This document shows, piece after piece, positions 45,841 through 58,258 of a stretch of DNA of 64,000 bases. Numbering within the stretch: the stretch's first letter is position 1; the number at the start of each line of letters is the position of its first letter. The stretch is from assembly GCF_027887165.1 (NCBI RefSeq), contig NC_077227.1:88800235-88864234 (forward strand). The letters are read 5' to 3'. The translations under genes and the position numbers were made by a program. Below the pieces are notes generated by a model. It was not told the origin of the DNA. It saw nothing but the letters and a program-made list of their open reading frames with translations, and made no database searches. Origin of the DNA: Monodelphis domestica. Its lineage: Eukaryota; Chordata; Mammalia; Didelphimorphia; Didelphidae.

Positions 45841-47315
45841 ACTGGTGGGTCCAAAAACCTGCTTCTCTTCTGTGGCTATTTCAGGTTCAGATCCCAATAA
45901 TAAAACTATTCAGTGTTCCAGTTTGTCAATGATATACAGTTGTCCTTGTCCAGGAAGGCTTCCTGTCTCTGAGGCCATGTTAGCTCTATGCCTGCCTTTC
46001 AGCCATTCACAGTTGGAGGAGCAGCAATTTTCTGAAAATTAAAAAATTGGCCCTTCCCCCTTGCACTTACCTCCAGGGGACTCTTGAAGTCAGAGTATAC
46101 TTGGGAGCTATTGGGTCAAATTTGGCTCTATTAAAGAACCTGGAGCATTTTTTTTCAACCCTGAGATAAGTTTAGAGACCCATGTTCTATTTGTAAGACA
46201 GTTTGCCTTTTATCTAGATGACTCTCCTGCTGAGAGCTTTTAGGTTAATTTAGACTTCTCAATTGTAATGCTTTTTTATTCTCTAAGGATATCATTTTGG
46301 GGGAGTGGTTCTAAAGCTCAGTATTCTCTTCTTCAATTTTGCCATAGCTTTCCCCTTCATGCTAAGGTTTTGATAGTACCTTCTTCACATTTGTTCTGAA
46401 TATAAAAAAGTACCCCATCTTTAATCACTGATTTCATCCTATTTTTTATCACTCTGATCATGTATTCCTATCCATTTTAAATGTGAAGAGAAATGTGATA
46501 GGCATAGAGGTGCATAGAGAGGGGGAACAAAAAGGTATAAAAATTAATGAGTCATCATCATATTCTGAAAGCACCAACAATCTATTAGGGAGATATAATC
46601 CCTACAGAACTCAAATATGTGTAGTAGAGGTATCTACAGTAGGAAGAGGACTTCAATGGCTACTGGGCCTATTTGGAAATGAGAGGACATCAATTCTCAG
46701 AAAGCTGGGAGGCCAAGGAGTAGATTATGATTGGTGTGATATTTCTGGGAAGATATTTAAAAGAGGTTCTTCTGAGTGGCCCAGACCCCAAGAACCTAAG
46801 ATGATATAAAGGGAGATAGCATTATCTAGTGCCAAAATAAATCTAGCCATGACACAGGTTTCTTGCTGCCCCTGGAAAGCATACTAGGTATAATGGAAGA
46901 GAGAAAGAATATTTCCTTTCTTGACCAAGACTCTATAGAAAGATATAAGGGATATATGGCACAGCATGTGCTTTGCCTTGGATCCCAAGTAGCTAACAAG
47001 TTGCTGAAAATAGAGAAACAAGCCATTGCAACAAAAGTACCAGACAATAGCAATTTCCATCAGCAGCAGCACAACTGACTAGACTGAAGGTTAAGCCCCT
47101 TCCCACACTGGAGTATGAGTCTTGTAGGCATTTGTTTCTCATGTCTGGGAAGGAAAAAGGAGATGGTACTTGTCGAGGAATGTGTTTCCCTGTTATCTTA
47201 CTTTTCGTTTTCAAACTGACTAGATTTTTTTACTTTATTCTCTATTCTCTTTTGCCTAAGTCATATTTTCACACTGGCCACTGAAGATGCAGACCAGAGT
47301 TTGAAATTAGACCAG
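45841..47315. other. Unique DNA with two adjacent unrecognised open frames
   Basis: About 1.5 kb without a recognisable transposon. Frames at 46483-46809 (108 codons) and 46863-47078 (71 codons) lie on the plus strand in different phases. Neither shows a domain, signal peptide or membrane segment, and no splice or promoter context links them. I leave them as unsupported frames. Confidence 0.4.
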
Positions 47316-48490
47316 AATTTAAAATTCAAGGAGGGCCAAAAAAATCTTTATATCAAACATCTCTGATAATAGTTGGACATCCAAGATACAAATATAACTA
47401 ATAGAAACATATAAAGTTCAAAAATCATTCTCCAATAGATAAGTAACCAAAGCATATTAACAGTTCTCAAAAGAATTACATATTACTAACCATATAAAAG
47501 ACATCAGCAAATCACTAATAAAATTACACCAAAACAACTCTCAAATTTCACCTCTCTCATTCCTAGAAGGAAAAGCTTTAGAAAGATTGGGAAAATAGGC
47601 ATAGCAATATATTGATGGTAAAATGGTGAATTCATCTAACTATTCTGAAAAGCAATTTGGAATTATGTTAAGACAGTTGAGTAAACTACCAAGAAACCTC
47701 TGGATAGAGATTCTACAGCTAGGTATATACCACAAGGAGGTCAGCAAAAAAAAAAAGAAAGAAAGAAAAAGAAAAGTACAAAATACACCAAAATATTTAT
47801 AACAACACTTTTTGTAGTAGCAAAGATAAGGAAACAAAATAGATGCTCATTGACTGGGGAATAACTAAATAAATTGTGGCCAGTGAAGACCGAGAAGCAT
47901 AAAAAGACTGAAGAAACTAAAAAACAATAACGTATTTATTGTTCTTTTCTGGTGTGTCTGACTCTTTGTGACTCCATGAACCATACTGTCCATAGAGTTT
48001 CTTAGTCTTGGTATTGGAGTGATTTGCCTCCTTCTCCAGGGGATTAAAGCAAACAGAGGTTAGGTGGCTTGCCCAGGATCACACATCTATTAGGTGTCTG
48101 AGAATGGATCTGAACACAGATTATCCTGACTCCAGGCCCAGTACTCTATGCACTGAGCCATCTAGCTGTCTAAACAATGACTACAACAATGTAAATAGAA
48201 AAGGCAACAATCAAAACCAAATACTACAAAATTACAATGACTGAGTTTGGTCCCAAAGAAAAGATAGAAAAATGCACCTGCTTCAGTTTCTTTGCAGAGT
48301 TCAGGGGCTATGTTTATAGAACACTGTATGCAGCATTAGGTTTTTCTTTTGGCATAGTTAGTTTTGCTATTTTTTTCTTTTTTTTTGATTCTTTATTATA
48401 GAGGATGGCTGTCAAGGTGGGGAGGCAGAGGATACATTGGGAAATATAGTTTACATAAAAACAAAACAAAAAAATCACCAAAATTGAGAG
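47316..48490 (+). mobile_element. L1 LINE 3' part, old, split by a SINE
   Basis: Plus-strand L1: 'TCAAACATCTCTGATAATAG', 'AAAAATCATTCTCCAATAGA', 'AACACTTTTTGTAGTAGCAA' and 'GCTCATTGACTGGGGAATAA' come before the SINE. After it, ACAATGACTACAACAATGTAA and 'GAGTTTGGTCCCAAAGAAAA' resume exactly where the L1 3' UTR should, ending in an A-rich run near 48475. An expanded AAAAG run lies at 47745-47777. Confidence 0.85.
47932..48172 (-). mobile_element. MAR1-like CORE-SINE inside the L1
   Basis: The plus strand runs from TTATTGTTCTTTTCTGGTGTG through 'TTGCCCAGGATCACACATCT' to the head 'CACTGAGCCATCTAGCTGTC'. AAACAAT on both sides is a worn target duplication. The L1 continues across it without loss. 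Confidence 0.88.
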
Positions 48491-49615
48491 AAATTATGTA
48501 ATGAGAAATATAATCACATTGGAGCCCTAACCTATATCAAACTAGAGCTAAGAGACAGGTGAATGATGTTCCATGTAAGCCAGAATTACCATAGAAGAGA
48601 AAACGCTGTGAGCAGTCCAAGAGCAGAAGGTCTAGAAGACCTTCATCAAAAGAATAAGAATTGTTAGAATCTCATGTTCACAATTCTCTCACTGTCTTTG
48701 GTATATTTTAGCCAAAGAATAAACACTTGCCATATTTTTACTGTTTCAGCTTAATGTAAAGAATCATGTTCCTAGCCTTGTCCAATGCTTTCCTTCTCGT
48801 GATACTTCTTAGAATATATACTCATTTGAGCTATGAATTGCCCTGTCACATCTGTAGCTAAGCCACTATAAAGATCTCTCTCAGTCCACAGGACTACATA
48901 AATAAATTTGTGGGAAGCAATTTTAAATGACACACTGTCACATGTAACATAGAGGTAGCTATAAACATTTAAGGTGTTATTACAGAATTTAAAATAATGG
49001 CTCTTTGGCAAGTATTTTGATCACACCTATACCTTTCCCACATTTATGACTCCCTAAGTCTCTTGTCTGTGAAGACAACGGTTTATTACTTAGAGCTACC
49101 AGATCACATTATGGTGTCAAACAAATATAAACACTTGTAGGGCATCTTTAATCTCTATTTGGGCAATCTATCCAATGGGATGCATACACACACACACAAA
49201 CACACTTTGTAAGACAAGATACAATCAAAATTAAGAAAATGAAGCATGAAAGGTCTAGTGTTTATAATCATGAAAGAATAAATTATATTAATTTGTATAA
49301 TTTCCCCTTCCTCTTTTCACTGTAATTTTGTCCACAAATTGACTAACAAAGAAGGAAAGATAATAGTGCAAATAAATTGTGCTTATGGATATAGCTCTTC
49401 ATCCACCACTGGTCATTCTTATTTTCCAAAGGATAGCAATTTGTTGGAATGAAACCACAAATAAGGAGCAAAGTTAGATTCAAGGTCTCTTAGAATTGCT
49501 GTTTCCTTAGCAATTCCCTACTTCTTTGAATGAAAAACTAACTACATTAAGGTTCTCTGTGTATTGACTGCAGAGGGGCAGATTAAAAGGGGCAGGACAA
49601 ATAACTGACAAGTAC
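48491..49615. other. Unique DNA
   Basis: About 1.1 kb with no gene or repeat recognised, apart from a short CA run near 49188. Confidence 0.45.
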
Positions 49616-50550
49616 TTTACCTTTAGCTTGTCCCTTCTTTCAACTCATCTCTGTGAATGACTCACAAATGTATAAACCCAGTCCCAGTCTTCCTCCTGAA
49701 TTCCAATCCCACACTGCCAGCTACCTAATGGACATCTTCTAGGTATCCTGTTGGCATCTCATATTCAACATGTCCAAGATGGAGCTTTATCTCTGCCCAA
49801 CCCTCCACGTTTACTCTCCCCATGAACTAAAGCACCACCATTTTCAGAGTCATCCAGGATGGCTCAGTTTCCTTAATCTCCACCTCTCACTTCCTCATTC
49901 TTAATATTCAATCAGGTGCTAAACCTTGTCAGTTATATTTCTACAGAACCTCTTGAAATTATCCTCTATCCTCATCCAACCACCATCCTATTTCAGTCTA
50001 ATAACCTCTTACCTGGACCACTGCACTAGCCTAACTTATCTCCTTGCTTTTAGTCTCTTCTCTCTCCGATTATCTTCCTCCCATATGTCAAATTACTAAG
50101 ATATATTTGCTGGTGTTACTCCCCTGCTCAAAAAATGTCAGTATCTCCCTAGTACCTAAAAGATAAAATACAAATTTCTCAACCTGGCATTAAAAGCCCT
50201 ACACAATCTGGCTTCCATTTAATTCCCAGGTATTTCACACATGTTCCAGCCAAAATGGTCCACTGTGTTTCCTGAATTCAACATGCCATTTCTGTCTCCT
50301 GTGCCTAAAATGCATGTCCTTCTCATTTCTAGTACTTAAAATCTCTCATTTTATTCAAGGCTAAGCTCAGATGCAATCTCCTGCATGAAGCCATTCTTGA
50401 CTCATCTCCATCATCCCCTCCCAGTTACTATTGCCCTCTCCTTCCTACAATTACCACATATTTATTTGAGAACAGGGATTATTTTTGTCTATGTTCCCTC
50501 ACTGCCTTCTGTAGTACTTTGCACATTGCAGATACTTAATGGTTAAAATA
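49616..50550 (+). mobile_element. L2 LINE, longest piece in the window
   Basis: About 930 bp on the plus strand: 'TTCAACATGTCCAAGATGGA', 'CCACTGCACTAGCCTAACTT', 'GTGTTACTCCCCTGCTCAAA', 'TTCTCAACCTGGCATTAAAA', 'GCCCTACACAATCTGGCTTC', 'AAGGCTAAGCTCAGATGCAA' and 'ATTTGAGAACAGGGATTATT' in L2 order to the 3' end near 50545. No frame is open. Confidence 0.88.
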
Positions 50551-51149
50551 TGGTTCAAAATAAAAATTTAAGCCCTGAGATATGACTACTCATTTCCCCC
50601 ACAAAATTGAGAGTACAATCATAAAGCATCATTGACAAACATTTGTATTGAAAAGATGAGCCTTTACATAGGAGAGAGATCTGAGTTTTTTACTACAAGC
50701 AGTCTATAAATCCAAATTATTTTCTCAAAGTACATAACCTACAGCAGCACAAAGTCTTAAGTATATGTAGGGACATCTCATATTAATGGCCCTCAAGTGC
50801 CTTGTTGTGACCATATTTTAGAGTTAGATTTACTTTAATGAATGATTTTAATTTTTCACATTTCTTATTTGAGGGTAGACTGAAATTAAGAATACATAAC
50901 TTTTTGGTGACTCCACCTACTTTAGCTTCAAAGACCCATGACTTTAGTAAAAGCTACCCCTCCACTGATGCAAATCACAAACATTTCTTCAAAAAGGGGT
51001 TTTATAAATTACTATAACCAGAAAAAAACAAAAATTAAAAAACTCAGATTTATCACCTGGTAGCCAATTTCCTGGTGGTGAACATCTTTTATCATAAATA
51101 GGTTGGTTCTTGGATATGAAATCGTGGCTAAATCTGTGCTTAAAGTCCT

Positions 51150-51280
51150 TGTAGAATGAATGAGCCATGAGGACAAGGAATGATTGGATTTTCTTTTTGT
51201 ACATCCAGCAGCACTTAGCACAGTACCTTGCTAAAAAAAGGTACTTAATAAGGTTTTGATGGATTAGATTGAACGTTCTG
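51150..51280 (+). mobile_element. L2 LINE 3' tail
   Basis: 'AGCACTTAGCACAGTACCTT' and 'GGTACTTAATAAGGTTTTGA' with a 'TGGATTAGATTG' end are typical of the last 80 bp of L2. Confidence 0.65.
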
Positions 51281-51319
51281 GAGCTTGTACTCTGCTACAA
51301 AACTTTCAATAATCTAGGC

Positions 51320-51545
51320 CAGTGATGGTGAACCAGTGAGAGACCAAGTGCCCAAACTGCAACCCTCACACTGAATATGAGTCCCCCACCTTACTCCAGA
51401 CAGGGAAGGGAGAAAGTACTCCCATTGGGCTGCTGGGTAGAGGGGCAGGTGATGTGAAAAATGTCCACAGGCATGCAAGAAAGGGGGAAAGGAGCAGTCC
51501 CTTCCAACACACTCTGACATGCATGCCATAGGTTTTCCAACACAG
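51320..51545. mobile_element. Non-autonomous hAT-type DNA transposon
   Basis: A 226-bp element with inverted ends CAGTGATGGTGAACC (51320-51334) and GGTTTTCCAACACAG (51531-51545), 11 of 15 bases complementary. It is flanked by ATCTAGGC (51312-51319) and ATCTAGAC (51546-51553), an 8-bp duplication with one change. The 8-bp size and the CAG...CTG-type ends fit hAT elements. It is GC-richer than its surroundings and has no transposase frame, so it must have been moved in trans. Similar elements occur in marsupials as I recall; the subfamily name is not certain. Confidence 0.88.
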
Positions 51546-51751
51546 ATCTAGACTCTCCACCATACCATTATGAAGCACTAAAGGTCTTTATTAAAAAGAT
51601 CACTTTTTCTATTGAAAAAATTTTTCTTACTGCCCTGGATGAAAGTAGTCTCTCTCAGAATCTCACACCTTTGAACTCTCATAAAACCTTATCACTCATT
51701 CACTTACTATATTTTCTTCCATATTATAATTATTTGTTTCTGTCTTCCTTT

Positions 51752-51953
51752 GATTTATTTTTTTAAACACTTACCTTCCATCTTGGAATACTGTGTATTG
51801 GCTCCAAGGCAGAAGAGTAGTAAGGGCTAGGCAATGGGTAATAAGTGACTTGCCCAGGGTCACACAGCTGGAAAGTGTCTGAGGCCAGATTTGAACCTAG
51901 GACCTCCCATCTCTAGGCCTGGCTCTCAATCCACTGAGAACCCAGCTGCCCCC
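51752..51953 (-). mobile_element. SINE1-type tRNA-derived SINE with duplications
   Basis: Reversed element from 'AACACTTACCTTCCATCTTG' (tail) to 'CCACTGAGAACCCAGCTGCC' (head). TCTGTCTTCCTTT at 51739-51751 and 51954-51966 is an exact 13-bp duplication. Confidence 0.94.
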
Positions 51954-51966
51954 TCTGTCTTCCTTT

Positions 51967-53040
51967 TAGAAACAAACTCAAGAGAAATATTTGTATTTAT
52001 TCTAGCTATTAAAACAGTGCCATGTACATAGTAGGTACTTAAAAATCACTTGAATGGATCATGTTTTCTGATCTACTTATTTTTCTAGGTAAGTCCACAG
52101 CACTACATTAAAGTAGACCAAGAAAAAGATCTGAGGTGTTACAGGAAATAAAAATATTTACATTATTGATATAATTGAGGAACATATAGCCTATTTCCTA
52201 TTTAGATCAGTAGTTGATCAGCAACTGAAGGAGTTTGTTTTTTTTTTTTAAAGAAAAGTCAACAAAATAAAACTTAACAGAGTTGTGTCTACAGGCCTCC
52301 AATCTCAGAGACACTGTATCTCACTGATCACATTAGCTGGATTCAGTTTTGCTTATCTCTAATTACAATCTTGTACTATGAACAAGAAGGTTAAACTGAA
52401 TTATGAAAAGGAAACAGTCCATACTTTCATTCTTAAAAATATATATATATTAGATTTAACTTTGTTTGAACTTAGCAGGATACTTAAGTGGGTTTCTACA
52501 CTAAGAATTATACCCAGTTAAAAAGTCTTTAATGAGATATTCAGAGAATTGCTAACTAGAGAAACTTTCTTTGTTTCTACAGTATTCTCGACCATAAATA
52601 TTTCATGAATTACATGTAATTATTAGCAATATCAACATTAGCAAATTAATTACTGTCAATTCATATTAATAAAATTCCATTTTGTAATAAATAAAGTTAG
52701 TTTACTGCAGTCGCAAAGGTATTTATATTTGTCAATTGTCTTCTACTTCAGGCTAAAACAAAGGTAATCAAATAACTAATTATTTTACAAGATATATCAC
52801 CATGTGTTTAGGTGTCAATGAAAATGCAAAAAGTTATTTATAACCCTCAGAAATGAGTACTTCAAACTGTGAGTTTACTCTCTTATTTTAAAAGAAAATG
52901 TCAAGATTTTCCCCCTGATATTCAACACCTACAAACTCTACCAACCATTTCCCTGAGGAAAAAGAATGAACCATTCTTAATGATGGAATATGAAGATCTA
53001 TCCACAGGTTAGAGGAGAGACAGGTCATTACTCCAACCTA
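51967..53040. other. AT-rich unique DNA
   Basis: About 1.1 kb with no gene or repeat recognised. A short TA run lies at 52438-52450. Confidence 0.5.
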
Positions 53041-53044
53041 GTTA

Positions 53045-53748
53045 TCTGCCAGAAGTAAATTAGAGGAACACAGAATAGTTTACCTGGCAGATCTATGAAT
53101 TATGATTAAGCAATAGAGATCATTATAAGATGCAAAATCAATAATTTTAATTATATTAAATTTAAAAGCTTTTGTACAAACAAAACCAATGTAGCCAAGA
53201 TTAGAAAGGAAACAACAAACTGAGAAAAAAATTTATAATAAATTTCTCTGATAAACATCTCATTTCTCAAGTTTATAGAGAACTAAGTCATATTTGTTAT
53301 AATTCAAGTCATTCTCCAAATCAAAGCTATCAACAATCATATGAAAAATGTTCTAAATTGCTCTTAAAGAAATTTAAAATGAAACCATTCTGAGATACCA
53401 TTTCATATCTATCAGATTGGCCAATATGACAGTAAAAGAAAGTGATAAATGTTGGAGGGGATGAGCAAAACTAGGTCACTAATGTATGGTGGATGGAGTT
53501 ATTAACTGATCCAGCTATTTCAGAAGATAATTTAGAATTCTATAACTGTGCATACCCTTTGATCCTGTAATAATACCACTAGTGGGTCTGTATACCAAAG
53601 AGATCATAAAAATAAGGAAATGAACTACTTGTACAAAAATATTTATAGTAGCTCTTTCTGTGGTAGCAAAAAATTGGAAATTAAGGGAATGTCCATCAAT
53701 TTGGGAATGGCTAATCAAATGTGGCATTTGATTGTGATGGAATTGAGC
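53045..53748 (+). mobile_element. L1 LINE 3' part, left piece
   Basis: 'GAACACAGAATAGTTTACCT', 'AAGCTTTTGTACAAACAAAA', 'GTTGGAGGGGATGAGCAAAA', 'GTACAAAAATATTTATAGTA' and 'GGGAATGGCTAATCAAATGT' follow the end of L1 ORF2. The L1 sequence stops at GTGATGGAAT and picks up again at 58259, so both pieces are one insertion later split by a retrovirus. Confidence 0.92.
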
Positions 53749-56700
53749 CTGGACATGGATAACATAAAATTTAAAAACAGTAAATTAATAAAATATGTAG
53801 ATGATCTACTCTTGGCTTCAACAGATGCAGAAGTAAGTCAGGAAGATAGTAAACATCTTCTTTTGGAACTGCACAAAAGAGGGCATAAGATCTCAAAGGA
53901 TAAGGTTCAGTGGTGTCTCCCCAAAGTAGAATATTTGGAGTTCACTCTGACTGCTGGTGCCCGTTCTATTTCTCCCAAGCGAATTGGAAATATTCAAAAA
54001 TTGAGCACTCCTACCAGTAAGAAACAGTTGAGAGCAATTTTAGGAGGAACAGGGATTTGTAGACAATGGATACCTTGCTATGGGGAAATTACTAAGCCCC
54101 TTATAGCACTAACAAGGGATTCAGTCCCTGAACCACTTAAATTAGAGCCAAACTACCTGTCAGCTCTATCAGATCTATCTGCCCCAGCTCTAGGCATCCC
54201 AGATTATAAGCCATTTACTTTGTATTTACATGAGCAGAGAGGGGTAACTTCAGGTTTTTTAACTAAAACGTTGGGACCTTATCAGTTGCTTATTATTCAG
54301 CCCAGCTGCTTCAGGAGCACCACCATGTCTTAGCGGCATAGTTGCTATAGCTTTACTAGTGACAAAAATTGTTAATCTAGTATTGGGATGCCCATTAACA
54401 ATTATGTGCCCACACGAGGTAGAAGCATTGTTGCTAAGGCATAGAACACAAGCATTTTCTGATCAGTGAATTATAAGTTATGAAATAACCCTGTTAAGCA
54501 ATGAAAATATCACTTTAAAATGCTGTACAACTCTTAACCCTGCCACCTTGCTTCCAGATTTACCAACTTCAGGAGAACCGTTATAGAGTTATGAAACACT
54601 AGTGTCCATGGCAGAAAAGCCTCTAGATAATCTCTTGGACACTCCCTTTGACAACCCAGATCCAGTCTTATTTACTGATGTTCTTCTTTTATGAGGGATG
54701 GCATATGTTATACTGGAGTCACAGAATTTGCCACTGAGTGGTCAGCTTCACTACCCTCAAATATTAGTGCTCAAGGTGCAGAACTCATAGCCCTGAAACC
54801 ATCTGTATAATTGCCAAGGATAAAAAGGCAACAATTTATACAGATTCTAGATATGTTTTTGGCATTTGTCATTCAGTGGGTATGCTATGGCTAATCTATA
54901 GCCAATGCAGAAATTATTAATGAAGTTCTTTCTGTTCTCCAGCTGCCTGAAGCCCTAGCTGTAGTTCATTGCTCTGCCCTTACAGGTGGCACTGACCCCC
55001 CATCTTTAGGGGAAATGACTAGGCAGATACCACTGCAAAGCTAGTGGCCATAGAAGGGTCTGAATTAATTTTAACATTAACAACCACTGATGACTTAAAT
55101 TTATCATTTTCCTATAATGAAAAGGAAGTGGAAAAATAGAAACAAAAATTTTAAGCAAAACAGATTAATGAATTATGGGTGTCATCTGAAGGAAAACCCC
55201 TGCTCCATAGAAGTTTCTATCACCAAATTTGCCAATCTGTTCTTAAGAATGGTCACTTTGGCACCCAAGGCATTGTGGACTCTGTTAAAAGACTATGGAT
55301 AGTACCTGATATAACTACTATAGCCTCTTTTAAAGGCTGTAACCAACACATCTTTCATGGCAAAGCTTTTGGTGAGCATTCTCTGGCTTACACACCTTTT
55401 GAGTACCTGCAGATAATTTCAAAACAATGCCAAAGGCTGGACATTATAAATTTTGTCTAGTCATAGTAAATCAACTGACCAGATGGCTGGAAGCATTTCT
55501 TACAGCCCAAGCAACAGTGGCTTTTGTTGCTAAGGTGCTTTTAAAAGAGATTATTCCTCGCTTTGGTCTGTCAGTACATATTGATTGAGACAGGGGAAGT
55601 CATTTTACTGATTCTGTTCTAACTCAGTTATATTCTTGTTTGGGGATAACTCCCAAATTTCATGTACCATATCATCCTTAGAGCTCAGGCCAAGTTGAAA
55701 GAATTAACAGAGAACTTAAAACTATGATTGTCAAATTATGCACTGAGACAAATTTAAAATGGCCTGAAATTCTCCCTCAGGCCCTAGTTTATCTTAGAAG
55801 CAGGCTCAGGGGAGATCTACACATCTCACCATTTGAGATGCTTTTTGGACATCCACCTATACAGGTTAAGCCCTTCTCCCCTGCATATACATCACTATTA
55901 GTTGGAGATACTTCTATTGCTTCCTATATCCAGGAATTACAGCACAAACTGCATGCACTCCATTAATCCAGAGCTGCAGCACAAGCAGGACCACTAGAAT
56001 TTTCACTTCATGACCTGAACCCAGGAGACATATAAAAAACTTCCAGCACACTAGAGCAACTCAGCCTTCCTGAGAAGAGCCATTCCAAATATTGCTAACC
56101 ACTCCAACATCTATAAAAATTTGAGCGAAGAACTCTTGGATTCATTGCTCACATGTAAAGAGAGCATTGTCTATTAAGACTGATTGACTGTATCTTATCA
56201 CATGCATTGGAGATAATAATCCATAGAGAAGTGGGTACTGTTTTGGGGATCACATTGAATTCCTAAATTTTAATTTATTATTGCTTTTCTTTTATTTTGA
56301 TTAGAATATTTGATTTTTCCCTTTTCTCATTTCTTGTACTTAAGATACATACAATCATTATTATTTTTTATTCTACAGTAACATAACTTAAAATATATAT
56401 ATACTTGCTATGATATTAATGCATACCCAAAAGCTTTAGACTATGGAAATGTGCCATTTATTGATAAATGTTATGGGACTGTGATTAGTGACTGTGTCTG
56501 ATTCCAGGCGAAGGGACCAAAGTGCTATTATACAGTGCCATGAAGCACAAGGTCAACAAGGACCAAACCAATTCATGAGGGATTGATGAACTTCTAAGCC
56601 AATACAAAAGGACTTGAACCTAGTGTGAGACTCGAGGTTGTGACACTTGACATATGTTAAGACATAGGACTCCTTATATCCACACTCTTTGTGAAATATT

Positions 56701-58258
56701 CACAGACAAGTACCGAAGTTTGGCTATCATTCTGGCTCCCTCTCTCCCTGAAAATGATGAAAAATGAGACCAGAGAATGACACTTCCCTATCACACAAAA
56801 ACCAAGTCCTTTTTCTCTCTTATAGAATGGCAACTTCTTGTAGTCTTGGCTGCAAATGCTTAAGTGAAATATAACTGCATTTTGTCCTACAGACTTGTAG
56901 GATAGAAATTACTTTAATTGGACATTAACATAAGGGCCTATTATAAATTTATTCTTGTTTACTCAAAATTTTATATACTTAGATTTTTGATATTTTTATT
57001 CTGATTTAGATTTTTTTTCTTTCTCCCAAAAGTTCAACTTTCTTCCATTTTTTTTTTACATTTTTGGGGTTTTTCTCTCCTTTTGATAATTGACTCATAC
57101 ACCCCATAACTCAACCATGCATCCTGAGCTGAACTGGGTATTTCTCAAAACCATCTTCATGGGGGATTGAATTTTCATAAAAATCCAAGATTTCAAATTT
57201 TTTTTTGAGAAAAGATCTTCAAGGAAAGAAGCTTGCTAACTCCTAGAATCCAGAGAATGAACTGTTTGCAGAAAGATGCCTGAAAAACCTACACTACATC
57301 AAGAAGATCCAGAATGAACTTTAGTGCATGGTTGATTGAACTGGACATGTATTTTGAATGAAGACTCTTATGCCAAAAGAGGACTGCCCCTTAACTGGTT
57401 TTTGTCAATGCACCCAGCAAAACATTGGTTTTTACTTTCTCTCTATTCTATTCCCCTCTTATCTCTAACTATTGTCATTTCCTCTTAGAAGGTGAAATTT
57501 TGTATGCACCTGTAGTTAGAACATGTAGAGGTACAAGACGATTATGTTAAATGATCAATGATCATTTGGAAAGACAAGTCCCCCAATCATCATCAGGGGG
57601 GATAGTGAATTTTAAATTTACTGCACCCTGCTTAGTCTTTAGAATTTTAGCAACCAGGAATGTATACACCCCCACTTAAGGATTAAATGTGGGGGAGGAA
57701 GGTCTATGACCCACGTGTGCTAGAAAATGACAAATCAGAAATGAATGACTGACACCCTGGGCCATTCAAAGCCAAGTTTAAGGCACCATTGGTACACGTG
57801 AAACACAGCAAGTGACATAAAGGACTGCCTTTATATTTCATGTCATTTCCTGTGAGAGGGACTTGGTGGTGGAACTTGACTGTGGAGGAGCTCAAGTATG
57901 AGACCTCAGGCTGCTTCCCTTAGACTATCACGTGGTGACTACAAGGCTTACTCCCCTTTCCTTGGCTTTCCTGGAGGCACAAGCCTCTGAGGAGGTCCCT
58001 TATTTTGGAGGAGGCGTGGCTGGAAGCCGTGCTAGATTTAATCCCCTACCCCACCCCTCCTTGGCTGGGACCTCTGAACCCCTGCCTGGTATCTCTCTCT
58101 TTTTCCTCTCCTTTCTTCATTAATATCTTCACTCTATTGTAAATAAACCACCATAAAATTACATTCTGACTTGAGTATTTCATTGGGATTTTGAATTTAA
58201 AATCCCTGGTGACCAACTAAAAGTATATTCAGTCCAACCGTAAGTTTTACCCCTAACA
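53749..58258 (+). mobile_element. Decayed class I (gamma-like) endogenous retrovirus, partial
   Basis: A fossil provirus on the plus strand, inserted into the L1 around it. It begins inside pol: the reverse transcriptase with the YVDD motif is at the left edge, followed by RNase H-like and integrase regions to about 56160. A stretch to about 57590 follows in which I cannot recognise an envelope gene, then one LTR. The 5' LTR, primer-binding site, gag and protease are not seen. Resemblance to gammaretrovirus-like pol (wording such as RQWIP around the RT connection and the integrase C-terminal part) places it in class I. It is plainly broken, with roughly ten or more interruptions, and cannot be active. 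With only one LTR its age cannot be read from LTR pairs; it is younger than the L1 it split. Confidence 0.88.
57606..58258 (+). repeat. 3' LTR of the retrovirus
   Basis: About 653 bp with the standard TG...CA ends, preceded by a polypurine tract (about 57593-57603). An AATAAA poly(A) signal lies at 58142-58147. GC content is higher than in the flanking DNA, and a polypyrimidine stretch precedes the poly(A) signal. The L1 sequence resumes immediately after the final CA. Confidence 0.85.

Noticed and set aside
46483-47078. Two neighbouring plus-strand frames of 108 and 71 codons, possible gene
   Set aside because: No recognisable domain, different phases, no splice or promoter context, and a length reachable by chance. 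I could not exclude an unknown decayed element.
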